A stretch of 64,000 bases of DNA from Periconia sp. R9002. Taxonomy: Eukaryota; Ascomycota; Dothideomycetes; Pleosporales; Periconiaceae. The position numbers were made by a program, and so were the translations under genes. The stretch covers positions 124,001 to 188,000 of the forward strand of contig JAMAHW010000083.1 of assembly GCA_023627715.1 (NCBI GenBank), in the 5' to 3' direction. Under the pieces are notes generated by a model. It did no database searches and had not been told where the DNA came from. It saw nothing but the letters and a program-made list of their open reading frames with translations. This document shows positions 37,635 to 49,212 of this stretch, in pieces (within the stretch, counting starts at the first letter, position 1; every line of letters begins with the position of its first letter).

Positions 37635-40076
37635 ATGATATGCACAACCTGCTATTGCATGTTAAGAGGACAAACTGGGCGACAATGGCGCGGGACCGTC
37701 GATATACACTTTAACCATCACCCGACATTGTACAGCCTTGAGCGCTCTGCGGCCATGAGTTGCTGCATCTGTCGCGTTATATGGGACGAGTTAACAGAGA
37801 AATACCAGGGCGCAAAACTGGCAAAAGTGTTGCAAAAGAACTTACGAACGCCTTCTGACGGGGATCGCCTTCTCGAGCTTTACCGCACACAATCAGATTC
37901 AGAGCGCCAGGCACAGTTTGTGCGGGCCTTTTTGTCGGAGCTCCAGGGCGGGCAAGATGATGATCTGTATCGACTCGACTTCCGGCTTGTAGACTCTGAC
38001 TCGAAAAGACTGGCTACATTCCTTCTAGAAAAATCGAGCGAGTCGCCCCAACGCCCTATGAGGATGAGCTCTAACTTGTGAACTCTAGAAAATGATTCTG
38101 TCTCGGAAATCTACACGCCGTTGACGGACAACACAGGCTCAGAAGAAGTCTTACAATTGGCACGCTTCTGGTTGAATAGGTGTCTTGGGCCAGACCATCC
38201 TGACTGTCCCAACGAAACTTTTGATGATCGAGTCCGGTTTTACCCAACGCGACTGATTGAGTTGCCTGCTTACGATGATCATGACAAACCGTTCGACTTT
38301 TTGTCCAGAAAATCTCCTAAACACGAAAGAAAGGACGACAAAGCGAAAGAAGAAAAGGTGCGTTTGGTGATCACGGAAGGACGCAGAATTCAACCATTTC
38401 AAGCTGGCGGCGACCGGGAGCGAAATTCAAGAAGCAACAGTGTATCCAATCTATTTTCTCCGGTGGAGGGGCAGACGGTGGATTTACCCAATGGTCCAGC
38501 ATCCCGAAAGCCAGGGATCAAATTTAGCGAAGAAGAAGAACGCGCGCGAGGACATTACGTGACGCTAAGTCATTGTTGGGGCAAGGCAAAATTCACGAAG
38601 CTTATGAAGGAAAACCTCGAAGATTTCAAGAAGGGCATCCCACTTAGCTCACTCCCCTCCACATTCTGCCAAGCAATTCATTTCGCTCGCCGTCTCAGTC
38701 CCTCGATTCGCTACATTTGGATAGATTCCCTATGCATCATTCAGGACGATATAGAGGATTGGAACCACGAGTCAGTGCAAATGTACAGCGTATACCGAAA
38801 TTCGTACTGTAACCTATCTGCAACCGCTGCCTCTGACAGTACACATGGCATGCACTTTAGTCGAGACCCCCATCATCTATGGGAAGACGAGATCAACTTG
38901 AACACGGAAGGCATTCCCCGACCATTAGACGAGAGAATCCCAAAGCGTCACCTCGGTCTTCAACCACTAATCCGACGGTGTAAGATCCAGGACGCATCCT
39001 TCTGGGATCGGCAAGTAGACGATGCTCCGGTAAACCGACGCGCATGGGTACTGCAAGAAAGGCTACTGGCGCCCAGAGTTTTGCATTTTTGCAAGAACCA
39101 AATCGCATGGGAATGTCCTCACATCGATGCAGCGGAAAGCCACCCTTACGGAGTATCCCACATGGAACTCAGAGCCGGTACTGTCGGCGAGCGGACGCGA
39201 TTGAAGTCTCTAGTACCTAGCGAATATGGCCCTAGATCACGAGCATTGGGGCGTACTAGAAACCCACACACAGCACATGAAGATTGGAAGAGAATAGTGG
39301 AGCGTTACTCTAGGACCAGTCTGACAAAACCGAGTGATAAGCTCATCGCTCTTGCCGGTATTGCAGAACTCACTTCTACTCGGATTGGCGAAAAATTAAC
39401 CTATGTGGCTGGCATGTGGGAGAAATACCTGGCCAGCCAGTTGCTATGGCGTGTTGAGCCCGAGTACGAGGATGAAAGATTCAAGTATCCTCAAAGGCGG
39501 CCCGACGCTGAAGATCCTGGTTGTTGGCGTGCACCCAGCTTTTCTTGGGCAGCGGTGGACGCGCCGCAAGGCATCAAATGCGCCGAAACCGTTCGTGAGG
39601 ACGATCTGCAAATATCGGTCGAAAAGATTCACGTGCGGTCTGCTCTCAAGGCAGACTTCAAATTCGGTGCAATAGCTTCCGATTGCTATATTGATGTTAG
39701 ATGCTCTTTGGTAGAAGTGGAGATACAGAAAGTCTTTGGGCCACCGAGTGAAGTGATCTTGGATGACGGCGTGGAAAGGACGGTGCGATACAATTGGAAG
39801 GTGCCTCATCAGGACGGAAAGCCCATTATATCCAACCTATACCTAGACAGTCCCCACGATGATTTTGAGATGATTCAAAGCAAAGGCAGGACTTATTGCA
39901 TACCAGCTCACAAGAAGCCTAGCGGCCAGCTGGTTTGTCTGTTAGTTCAACTCTGGAAGGAAGGCACTCCAGCTCAATACCGTCGCATTGGGGTCGCTGA
40001 TGTCCCTGCTTTCTGGAAAGATAAAACCTTTCTTACTACTGCGCCTATAAAAGAAGTAGTTATACGGCTAGTATAA
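37635..40076 (+). CDS. Long-form HET-domain protein with a probable GC-AG intron
   Basis: Two exons (37635-38037 and 38089-40076) give 796 aa. The N-terminus (CTTCYCML and LYSLERSAAMSCCIC) is the cysteine-bearing region of long HET proteins. HET blocks are YVTLSHCWGKA (about 292), RYIWIDSLCIIQDD and RRAWVLQERLLAPRVLHF. The only junction that keeps frame uses a GCGAGT donor with a CTAAC branch and TAG acceptor, giving KSKNDSVSEIYTPL. The nearby GT donor four bases later shifts frame. A basic, charged insertion (about residues 190-290) separates the N-terminal part from the HET core. It is probably functional. Confidence 0.87.
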
Positions 40077-40304
40077 AAGATTATATACGCGATAGAGCTA
40101 TTATTTCACACAATACTTCTACTTATGTTATTAAGTTAATTTATGAACTAAGCTTAATTATAATATATATTCTACAGGTATAAACAGCGGTAATTTCATT
40201 ATATGTTATCTGTAAATGTCCCTTAAACAAGTAATCTGTGTGGTTTAAAACCATCGGCCCCCTCTATAGTAAAGATCATGTCGTATACAAATGCCCTTGA
40301 CTAA

Positions 40305-40334
40305 TGAATGTGAATGTGAATGTGAATGTGAATT
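40305..40334 (+). repeat. Hexamer microsatellite (tgaatg)
   Basis: Almost five head-to-tail copies of tgaatg lie between the HET gene and the reductase gene. It is a simple slippage repeat in noncoding DNA. Confidence 0.85.
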
Positions 40335-40395
40335 TGATCAACACAGAGTATTGTTGCCCTGGGTATCGAAACAGGTAGGGGGGAAAGGTCGTTTA

Positions 40396-42348
40396 TTAAT
40401 AAGCAAAGTTTTCAGAGACGACAGACTGCCCAGCGAGATAGGCTAACAAAGTCTTGGAAAGTTCAGCGCCTGTGCAAAGGAAGTATTTAGTGTTGCATGC
40501 AGCGACTCTGCTAGGCGCCAGCACATCGGGCTCACTCATCCTCCGTGTCACGACCTGGGCTCCCATGTTCTTTACTTCTTCCACCATTGGATTGGAAGAG
40601 GCTGTCACGCCAGTGACGAATAGAATCGTCCTTGATGATAGACCGGCGACCCTCGCAAACGTATCTACAGCCAAAGGCAGGTCTTCTACTCGAAGGCTCC
40701 AGAGAACGCATAGGTTGGGCTTGTTCTGGGCATTGGAACCCAGAAGGCCAGCAGCCTGTGAAAGGAGCGGCGTAACTCCCACTCCGGCCACAATGAAGAC
40801 TACCTGATCTAGGGACTGGGGATGTTTTTCATTTTTTGGTACCGCTGCGGTAGAGGGCAGCCGGAAATTTTCGTTTCCACCGAATCCCAGTACCGGCAGC
40901 TTCAACGGTACCCGTAAATCATGAGCCCAGAGAAACCCCGTAGCGGGGCCATGCTTGCGTACCGTTATCTCCAACTGCGTCCCATCATCCAACTTTGTAC
41001 CTTTGTCGTGCAAATGTGGTGGCGGGAGGTTGGTAACAGTGAAAGTACGCACATAGTCATCGTTGAGGCTCTGCGGGTTGTCGTCATTCATGTGCATGTG
41101 ACCCCGGTCCAGTTCGCCACTGAAGTCGAGCGTGACATGCTGGCCAGGTTGCCAGGGTTTAGCGGGGATCTTCTCGCCGCTCATCACTGTCGCAGCAGTA
41201 GATGAGTGCAGGGCGAATGTGAAACGGCTGATGCTGGGTGTAATCACTTCACGCTTCAATAACTCCGCAACGACCGATGCCGCTGATGTGGCGTTCCTCA
41301 TCACGCCAGGGAACTCGCTAGCAAGCGGGCGCACGGGTGGGGCATACGGTGACATCTCACCAAGGCTGCCGCGGAACGGCAGGCCATCAGCAACGAAGCG
41401 GGCCGCTTGAAGGCGAATCTGCAAAGCCAGCTTGCAGTGCGGCATCACCGTGGTCGCCTGCTCTCCAAGTAGCAGCTGTGCTGTCCCTGTCATGTAGAGC
41501 ACATTTGATGTTTCGAAGTCCGGAACAGCAATGCCAATCTTGGGGTTGAGGTAGAGGTTGCCGAGACTCTGGTACAGACGGTTGCCAGAGTATTCGGGAT
41601 AGACCAGGACCACACCTCCGCTGCCGTCCTCTTTGGTGGCTTCGTTACTGACAATGCGTATGAATCCGGCTGGGCCACCGCGGTGATTGGTGTCCATGGA
41701 GTCCCCATTAGTCGATGAAATGAAAATGAGATCTGTGGTGTGGATGAGGTCGACTGCCTCCTGAGGCAAGGGCAGCGATTCTGAGACGAGATGAGGCGAC
41801 GGAACATGGGTTCGGACATCTCTCTTGTTGATGTACTTGGGGCAGTTCCCCGTGCTCTCTTGGACAGCCATAGCCAGCTCTATCTCTTCGATGTTATCGC
41901 TTTGATCTCCAGCTTCAACGGTGAGCAGTCTGCCCATGACTTTGACTCGGTCTCGGGAATCAAAATCGATGCTGAGGCCACTCAGAAGTTTTTGTTTTGT
42001 CGTATGGGGCCGCGCAGGCTCCCCTTGCGTGGTTGAAGCCAGCAGGGCCTGCGCAACGGGATCATACTGACGGTCGACAAGTGCATGGATCTTGAGAATA
42101 CCTTTGGAAATACGCTTTGCGAAGCCTCGCTTGCCGCCCCAGATGGTGCTCCACGGGCGGTCCTCATCATCGAGGGTCCCTAGGCTGAAGAGATGGTTGC
42201 TGGCGATTCGGGCGCCGTGGGCCGGTGGAAACTCAAGCGATGTTGGATTAGGTCGCGAGGCGGTAGAGACTCCAAGCAATCCGTGTACGGTGCGTTCCCC
42301 CGAGTGCCAACCAAAAGCCGATCGGCCTGGGAGGGGTGATGCTGCCAT
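40396..42348 (-). CDS. PNPOx-like flavin domain fused to ferredoxin-reductase-type oxidoreductase
   Basis: A single exon encodes 650 aa. The N-terminal half resembles the pyridoxamine-phosphate-oxidase-like split barrel that binds FMN: WHSGERTVHGLLG, FIRIVSN, VVLVYPEYSGNRLYQSLGNL and KIGIAVPDFETSNVLYMTG. The C-terminal half is an FNR module: WQPGQHVTLDF and DDYVRTFTVTNLPP for the flavin lobe, then FIVAGVGVTPLLSQ and YFLCTGAELSKTLLAYL for the NAD(P) lobe. No 2Fe-2S ferredoxin motif ends the protein. Such fusions are known in fungi as probable NAD(P)H-dependent flavin oxidoreductases. The physiological substrate is unknown. Confidence 0.88.
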   Translation of the reverse strand: MAASPLPGRSAFGWHSGERTVHGLLGVSTASRPNPTSLEFPPAHGARIASNHLFSLGTLDDEDRPWSTIWGGKRGFAKRISKGILKIHALVDRQYDPVAQALLASTTQGEPARPHTTKQKLLSGLSIDFDSRDRVKVMGRLLTVEAGDQSDNIEEIELAMAVQESTGNCPKYINKRDVRTHVPSPHLVSESLPLPQEAVDLIHTTDLIFISSTNGDSMDTNHRGGPAGFIRIVSNEATKEDGSGGVVLVYPEYSGNRLYQSLGNLYLNPKIGIAVPDFETSNVLYMTGTAQLLLGEQATTVMPHCKLALQIRLQAARFVADGLPFRGSLGEMSPYAPPVRPLASEFPGVMRNATSAASVVAELLKREVITPSISRFTFALHSSTAATVMSGEKIPAKPWQPGQHVTLDFSGELDRGHMHMNDDNPQSLNDDYVRTFTVTNLPPPHLHDKGTKLDDGTQLEITVRKHGPATGFLWAHDLRVPLKLPVLGFGGNENFRLPSTAAVPKNEKHPQSLDQVVFIVAGVGVTPLLSQAAGLLGSNAQNKPNLCVLWSLRVEDLPLAVDTFARVAGLSSRTILFVTGVTASSNPMVEEVKNMGAQVVTRRMSEPDVLAPSRVAACNTKYFLCTGAELSKTLLAYLAGQSVVSENFAY

Positions 42349-42364
42349 GTCTGACGATGGCTAG

Positions 42365-43998
42365 CAACCGTCTCGGAAAAGTAAACTTTGAATATTGCAA
42401 GAGCAAGTCTGAACGGTCATCCCTTAAAAATAATGGAAGCCTCTCAGATCATCAAAACAAGTAAGCACACTATTTCTCCTGAACGGGGCATATACGAGTT
42501 ACAAATCATGTAGTCTAGCGATAACTTACAATTTGGCTGAAAGTTGTAGTACTAAGTTCTTGGCGCAATCCTCAGTAGTTATGGCCATGCCAGCAATTGC
42601 CGCCAACGCGTTGACTCATAGGACGAGTGAAGAGCAATACAACGCAACAGCGAGGAGTTGTGTAGTGGGCGCTGAAGCCACGACCAGTTTGATGGTGTGG
42701 GTGTCTGGACAACAACCACTTCATCCGGCTTGGCCTGCACCTAGTCATGCTTTGATTACGATTAACAATCAGATTGCTGCGTTGATCTGGACAAGTTCAC
42801 TACGTGTAATGTGTCGTCTCTCCCGGGATGAATAGCTTAATGCTGTGCTTCTGCATGCTGCATGCTGCATGCTGCATGCTTCCAGAATGAGAATACTGGC
42901 AGTCCCTCGACCCCAAAGAGTTGTGGCATACTTCTTCGAGGTCAAGCTAACACTAGGATACAGTCCTCTTCAAGATTAAAACACGGAGACTGTGAGGAAT
43001 GATACCTCAATAGAATGAAGGTCTTTTTATTATAGTGGTTATTGCTAATGTGATGAGCTATTCTGTGGCGCCGGCTATCTAATTAGTATGTATGCTAGAG
43101 TATTTCGTTACAAACACCTACTGATTTATTTCAAAGAGTTGACAGACAGAAACCATCTTTGCACGCTGGTAAAGACTAATTAGAGGTAATTCGGGTACCA
43201 AGGAAGGTGCCAGCGACGAAAAGCTACTATTAGATGTGTGCAAGCAGTATAATCTCATTAGCATGGTAATGTTCATAATTCTAATACGTATATAATCCCT
43301 GTCCAAGCGGTTCAAGGGCATCAAGTACCGCCAAGATATGAGTTGTCGAAATGACTACACTCCATAACCGACCACCGAGACATACGAGGTGTCCCATGCA
43401 CGAGAAAATGTTTTTATTCACCTAAAATCTGTTCCAATGGAATCTTTTCAATGCCTATTGCAACAAAACATGGTTCTGGCCAAATCCTCCCAGGTACACT
43501 ATCGTGCTCGTATTAATGAGAAACATTAGAGATGTGACAATGGCGTTGAAACCCTGCATCCATGGATGCAGCACTGAGCTGAACAATGCTCACTGAACCC
43601 CGGGAGCGCACGTATGCAGGGAGCGCACTGAAAATTCGTTCCGCGGAGACTTTCGAGCCCTCGCCTAGGCGCATAGCTTAGTCAAAGTGTGACAGCATCG
43701 ACAAATTTTCAGTCTGGCGAATGAAAGGAGTAACGCGCGATGACTTTAGCTTAGTCAAGTGTTCCGAGACGACGTTTTGAGATCATGCGACGTATATTAT
43801 ACTAAGCACGCTATAGTGAAATTATAGGCATCGATAAGCAAATGTAGGAAACTGCAATTCCATTCTCGGGCCTTGTCCCAGCCATGTGTAGCACACAGCA
43901 ATGAATATTCGATTATAAGCTGGTGAGAATCGGCTCGATATCTAGAACAATAAGCCATTCCAGACTCTCCATCTTACCTATCCTATCGTATCTACAAG
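42365..43998. other. Intergenic region, no supported gene
   Basis: About 1.6 kb holds only short open frames. One plus-strand frame at 42533-42835 has no recognisable motif. A heptamer repeat is listed separately. The last 100 bases should hold the VOC gene promoter. Confidence 0.45.
42852..42879 (+). repeat. Heptamer tandem repeat (tgcatgc)
   Basis: Four exact copies of tgcatgc occur in a row. The unit contains the palindrome gcatgc, the same core as in the duplicated 13-mer at 16067. It is probably a slippage repeat. Confidence 0.85.
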
Positions 43999-44445
43999 AT
44001 GCCTATCTCACACGTCATGATCAAGGCTGGTGCAAGCAAGCATGCTGCCGTTGTCGACTTCTACACCCAAGCTCTGCAGCCTCTGGGATACGAGAAGCTC
44101 AAAAGCTTCCCAAACGGCATAACTGGCTTCGGGAATCAGTCTCCTGACTTGTGGATCGCTATCGACGCACAGGATTCACACTCGACCATTCACTTCGCGT
44201 TTCAAGCCCCGGGTAAGCCCCCTGCTTCGACATGTCCAAGTTGATATCAAGTCTTTTCTTTCGTCTGACCGTCCGAGATAGATTCCGCTGCGGTAGATGC
44301 TTTTTTCACTGCGGCCTTAGCGGCAGGGGCCAAAGACAATGGGCCTCCTGGACTGAGGCCCGGTATGGATCCCAAATACTACGCGACCTTTATCTTGGAT
44401 CCAGTTGATAATAATATTGAGGTTGGCTGCATGGTAGAGGAATAA
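43999..44445 (+). CDS. VOC-superfamily (glyoxalase/bleomycin-resistance fold) protein
   Basis: Two exons (43999-44212, 44282-44445) give 125 aa. The start ISHVMIKAG with VVDFYTQALQPLGYEKL and the end PKYYATFILDPVDNNIEVGC match one VOC beta-alpha-beta-beta-beta module pair. The usual metal positions are His5 (ISHV) and the Glu of NIEV, but other ligands are unclear. Small fungal proteins of this type are often annotated as glyoxalase-like without known substrate. The intron is GT-AG, 69 bases, and keeps frame. Confidence 0.88.
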
Positions 44446-45881
44446 AGAGCTAGCTGACCGTTTGCGATATCATTCATTAGCGTAGTTATCAGAACCTAGT
44501 GTGAAGGCATGTTTTCAACCAGCCTTAGTAAGAAATACTATTCACTAAACATAATATCCCCATGCGTGAGCCCACACATATTAAGTTTCGGAATGGGATC
44601 TATCTCTCGCGTTACGCGATGGAGTTGAAATGCCTTGAGCGTGAGCAGATGCATCTCTCCGTTCACTGAGACAACTCGAACTCCCCAACCGAGAGTCAAT
44701 ATCTCGCGCAGATGAGGATTCGAAATTAGGATTCCTTGCGGAGTATGCCTCGCTGTCATCGCTGTCGAGGCAAGAAGCATGCTTCGAATTTTCTCTGTCT
44801 GAGAAAATCCTCGATTTCTTGTTGCTGTGAATGCTCTCGGCGATAAAACTGACCGTCGTAGCGTAGACCTAGAGAAGTTAAAGTCCAGTGGATTTGTGGA
44901 ATTTCCGGAAATTGGTTGCACCCACAATAGATCTTCGCTCTTGAGATTGTAAGAAAGTCGCAGGAATACTGTTCATTCACCATACACAGTGTATTCTCCG
45001 TAATGTATACTGTCCGATAAAGTCAATCAGAATGAAAAGAGAGGTACGCAAGCATAGAAAGGGTCGCACCAATTACTACCTCCCTATGCTCGGAGCATCT
45101 GAATTCTTGAAAAAAGTTCTACTTGTAAAAGCGCATCTATTTCTTTTAGTCACTCGCAGAGAGGTCTCTCGCTTGGCTTGCAACGGGCTTAGCACTATTG
45201 AGCTCCGATTTCAATTCTTCGAGTTTCCCCTACCACTTTTCATACCTCCCTCCTGATGCTACACAAAATCTTGAAATTATTCGTCGTAGGCATCGGTTGC
45301 TTTAGGCTAAATGATTTCCGAATGGACTTTAATGCCATGTATTAGCTGCTATCAAGTAATACGGCACGCCGTGGAGTTCGCGCACGCGCGGCCCCTGAGT
45401 TAATTAGATTACAGGCGTTCGCATGTGTAATTAAATCCAAACAAGCATGTACCCCAACGCGGTCTTAACATAACATCAATCAGAATTATCCAAACAGAAG
45501 CACTCGCTAATTTAGTAACAACTAGGATACTACATGGTGTCTAGGCTATAGGCTGGACGCGAATGGATTGCGACAGCTGCATCCACATGTGCCACCAGCA
45601 TTCAAGCAACTGATAATGTGCATCTGAAGATCGATAAAACCTTGATTAATTATGCATAATGAGCAGCCACTCAGGAACGCTTGCTTAGGAGAACCGGCTT
45701 GCGTTCCGTATGAAATTACGAGCCAGCAGAATAAATTCATCTGCCAACGAAATGGTATATCAGTCCGATATGTAGGCTGGAGAAACGGACATTCGTCACT
45801 CTTGAAGAACGACTCGCGTTCATCTATAAATAACCTTAATAGCTACGTCCTTCCACATAACTTGGAACAGCGCCGAACATC
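44446..45881. other. Intergenic region, unresolved short frames
   Basis: Two overlapping minus-strand frames (44983-44756 and 44927-44538) could be parts of one small gene, but no family or convincing junction was found. Nothing else is supported up to the superoxide dismutase gene. Confidence 0.35.
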
Positions 45882-46552
45882 ATGCATTTTCTCAAGTTGG
45901 CTCTTGTATTCTGCGCTGCCCAATTCGCGTCAGGGCAGACGACAGGCATACTCGGCGACGCAGCGGCAATTACGAATAATCCTCCCAATACTACTTACTA
46001 CGTCCCATTTTTAAGAACCTCCAACCAATCCATCTCTGGAACGGTCACTGCAAGATCTGAGCGTAGCGGTAAAGGTGTCATATTCAATCTGAATCTCAGG
46101 GGTTTCCCAGCAACGGGTGCGCCATTCAGTACGTCACCAGCCAATACTATTGGTCAATACCACTGATCATGGAAACTTCAGGTTACCATATTCACGATCA
46201 ACCTGTTCCGGCGAATGGTAGCTGCGCATCAACTCTGGCACATTTAGATCCATACCAACGCGGACAAACGCCTCCATGTGACGCTTCTAAGCCTGCGACT
46301 TGCGAGGTTGGTGACCTTTCGGGTAAACATGGAAAGATCAATGGCACCGTGGCCACGTTTCAGTAAGACAACCTGCTCCACGACCTTTGCTCTCACTAAA
46401 TGGCTTCTTGCAGCTTTATCGAAGACTACGCTGCGTTAGTACCTGGCATCGGAGCTTTCTTTGGAAACCGCAGCCTCGTCATCCATAACGCAAACACGAC
46501 TCGCATCGCATGTGCAAATTTTGTCCGGGCTCACACTATTATCGGCCCCTAA
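45882..46552 (+). CDS. Secreted Cu-only-type superoxide dismutase-like protein
   Basis: Three exons (45882-46128, 46182-46362, 46414-46552) give 188 aa. A signal peptide is clear (MHFLKLALVFCAAQFASG). The copper ligands of the Cu/Zn SOD fold are present: HIH (His85, His87), the bridging His103 in LAHLDP, and His167 in VIHNAN. The zinc site is degraded: no histidine stands where the second zinc ligand is expected, and CEVGDL replaces the usual HVGDL, leaving only the Asp. This pattern matches the extracellular Cu-only SODs of fungi (Candida SOD5 type), which dismutate superoxide without zinc. No GPI signal is obvious at the C-terminus, so it is probably freely secreted. Confidence 0.87.
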
Positions 46553-46966
46553 ACAATTTAAGCTATATCAACGCGGCAGGAGGAAAGTAAGCGCTGGAGC
46601 TGACGTTGTTCTCGCGGGATTAATCTCCACACATTCAAATAAATACAGTTTATGAGCTACGATGGTTTTCATAAATTTTACGATGATTACTCACACTTAA
46701 CCCTGTGTACAATGAGAATCAATTATTGCTTCCTTCGTCAAATTGTGTTCATTGCTTAGAGCTGCGACTGAACGCCTGTTCGTAAAAGAGAGTCAAAGAA
46801 AGCGAGACATTTAGTCCGCGCAGATGATGATTTTGCTCTTGCATTGCATGGCTTGGAACACATTCGGCTGCATTGATCACGGCGTTTGGAGCATGTCAAA
46901 TGATCCATTTTGGTGTCGACAAAGAACGAACCGATGCACGTGTGGCTTCCTATAGACCTTTCTACC

Positions 46967-49212
46967 CTATTTCCAGTCCCAGCTCTCATCAAACCTCCGC
47001 GCAATCTCCAACATCTCTGCATCCAATCTACTCCTACTCAAGAAGGTCACACTGAACGGCAGATCACCCGCATCTTCTTTCTGCCCGCTCAACTCTGATA
47101 CGGGATACGTACCCGCCGGCACAGCGACGGCACACAGATCCAGCACATTGCCACAGTGCGTGAACTCACCCAGTATGCTATTCTTCTTGATCGGGTCTGC
47201 AAAGACCTGCTCGATTGTCCAGTGCGTAGGTGCTGTGGGTACAACAAGCACATCGATGCCAGTCGTCGCGTATGCAAACACTTCCTCGGCTTGCCGCGTG
47301 TACAGAGCTTTTGCTTGGAGATCCCGGTACGCCTGCACCGCAGTACTCTGCCGCGCCACGACCGCATCCATAAGCTCGAGAATAACAGGATGCAACGCCG
47401 AGCGATTCTTCTCCAGGAAGTTATCTGGCAGCGAAGCGAACCGCTCCGACACAAAAGTCCCATCATACAGCAGCTGTCCCGCCTTCTGAAACGGCGACCA
47501 GTCAAACGCCGTCAGCGCGCCACCCATCTTCTGCAGCTGTGCCACCGTCTCATTGAACATGCGGCGCGCAGGCAGCGAGCAAATTGCCAGCGCCTCAGGC
47601 GGCGGAATGCCGAACTTGAAGGTCCGCGCTTGCGGACCTATGCTGTTGATGTGCCGCTCAAACGCGAGTGTAGGTTTCGCGTACGGATCCAATCTGTCCT
47701 CGCCCTCAAGGATCTGCCACAGCGCGCGAGCATCGGCAACGGTATGCGTAGTCAGCGCTATGCAGTCGAGCGACAGACACGCAGGCGTCACGCCACGGAA
47801 GGATATCGTGCCGCGAGTGGGCTTGTACCCAACCACGCCATTGAAGCCGGGCGGGACGCGCCCCGAGCCCGCTGTATCCGTCGCAAGGGAAAACGAGACA
47901 AGCTTCGCGCCGACAGAGACGGCATTCCCGCTGCTTGACCCGCCGCTGATGTACTCTCTGTGGAAGACAGAGTGTGGAATGCCGTACGGAGAGCGGCACC
48001 CTGTCAGTCCCGTTGCGAGCTGATCCAGATTGGTCTTACCGATGAAGAGTGCACCTTCGGCAATGACTTTGTCGTAAACAACGGCCGAGGTCGAGGGAAT
48101 GTGTGTGAGGGGTGGGCAGGCGGTTGTAGTAGGGAGACCCGCTATATCAATACTATCTTTCACCGAAAAGGGTATACCAAAGAGGGGAGGCAGCATCTGT
48201 CTATCCGCATACTTCGCCGCCAACGTTTTCGCGGCAGCAAGCACATCATCTCGCGATTGGAGGTGTATCCACACGGCGGGGTCAATTTTCTGGTATGTTT
48301 CGATTCTGTCGTATATGGTCTCTGCGACTGTGACGGGTGACAGACCTGCTTTGTAGGCGCGCTGGAGGCTGGGCAGTGTGAGGTCGCCGTCAAAAGCGGG
48401 GGGTGTTTGAGGGGGAGAGGGGGGAGAGGGCGTGGGTGGGGCGATGGTGGAGAGGACGGAGAGGAGGGGATCGAGGGATCCGATGAAGCCGAAGAGGCCT
48501 TGGGACCAGTGGATCATATCGAGGGTGGGGTTTTTGAAGGAGGGGTCATTGTAGCCGCTTGTGGCTTCTTCAATACCGCCTGGGGCCGTTAGAATTTGGA
48601 TTGACTGTACTGAAGAAGAGTATATGGCTTACAGCACTCAAAGCCTCTATCGTTTGCTTCTCTGATTGAAGTCGCAAAGCAGCATTCTGTCGTGACGCCA
48701 GATACTATGAGATGCGTGATCGCTCTCGCCTTGAGCTTATGCAGGATCTCGGTATTCCAGAACGACCCCTTTCCCGGCTTGTCAATGACTACTTCGCCAG
48801 GAACTGGCTGCAGTTCATCAATAATATCATGCCCATACTCGCCGCGAACCAGTAACCGCCCCAGCTCGCCTTTTTCGCCAATGACAAGCTTGTGCTGGGT
48901 GTTGTCTGGCGCGGCCGCTTGTCGAACCAGTTTAGAAGATGGGCAATCTGAAAGGTCAGGTTTATGGCCTTCACGAGTGTGCACGATGATCATGCCAGTT
49001 GCTCGGCATGCTTCGAGGAGTCTCTTTGTGGGGGCGATGCAGGCTTGGACGGCGGAGAGGTTGCCGCCTTGTATTTCGCCGAAGCCTTTCTCTAGCAGGA
49101 AGTCGCGCTGCATGTCGATGACGAGCAGCGCGGTATGCTTGAGAGGGAAGGAAAATGCATATGGTTTCGCGTCAAATGACAACATCTCCGGTGTACTATT
49201 TGAAGACGACAT
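46967..49212 (-). CDS. Isochorismatase-type hydrolase fused to amidase-signature enzyme
   Basis: Two exons (49212-48633, 48579-46967) join through a 53-base GT-AG intron with a TCTAAC branch to give 730 aa. Residues about 1-225 are an isochorismatase-like cysteine hydrolase with a D-K-C triad: LVIDMQRDF, VIDKPGKGSF and VSGVTTECC. The exon joint restores its C-terminus, GYNDPSFKNPTLDMIHWSQG. Residues about 245-730 are an amidase-signature enzyme: PFSVKDSID (Lys), SGGSSSG (cis-Ser) and DTAGSGRVP (nucleophile Ser), in allophanate-hydrolase style. In bacteria a biuret-type isochorismatase-family hydrolase and allophanate hydrolase act in sequence, so a ureide substrate is plausible, but this is inference. 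A permease is divergent. The ATG at 49212 is used because the upstream extension starts with TTG. Confidence 0.88.

Noticed and set aside
38042..38088. Ordinary GT-AG intron in the long HET gene
   Set aside because: Using the GT at 38042 leaves the second exon one base out of frame and reaches a stop within about a dozen codons; the GC donor at 38038 does not.
42852..42879. CRISPR-like repeat
   Set aside because: It is a contiguous heptamer repeat with no spacers in a fungal genome; simple slippage explains it.
44538..44983. Minus-strand frames that could form a small gene
   Set aside because: No family similarity and no convincing splice joining them; left as unresolved.
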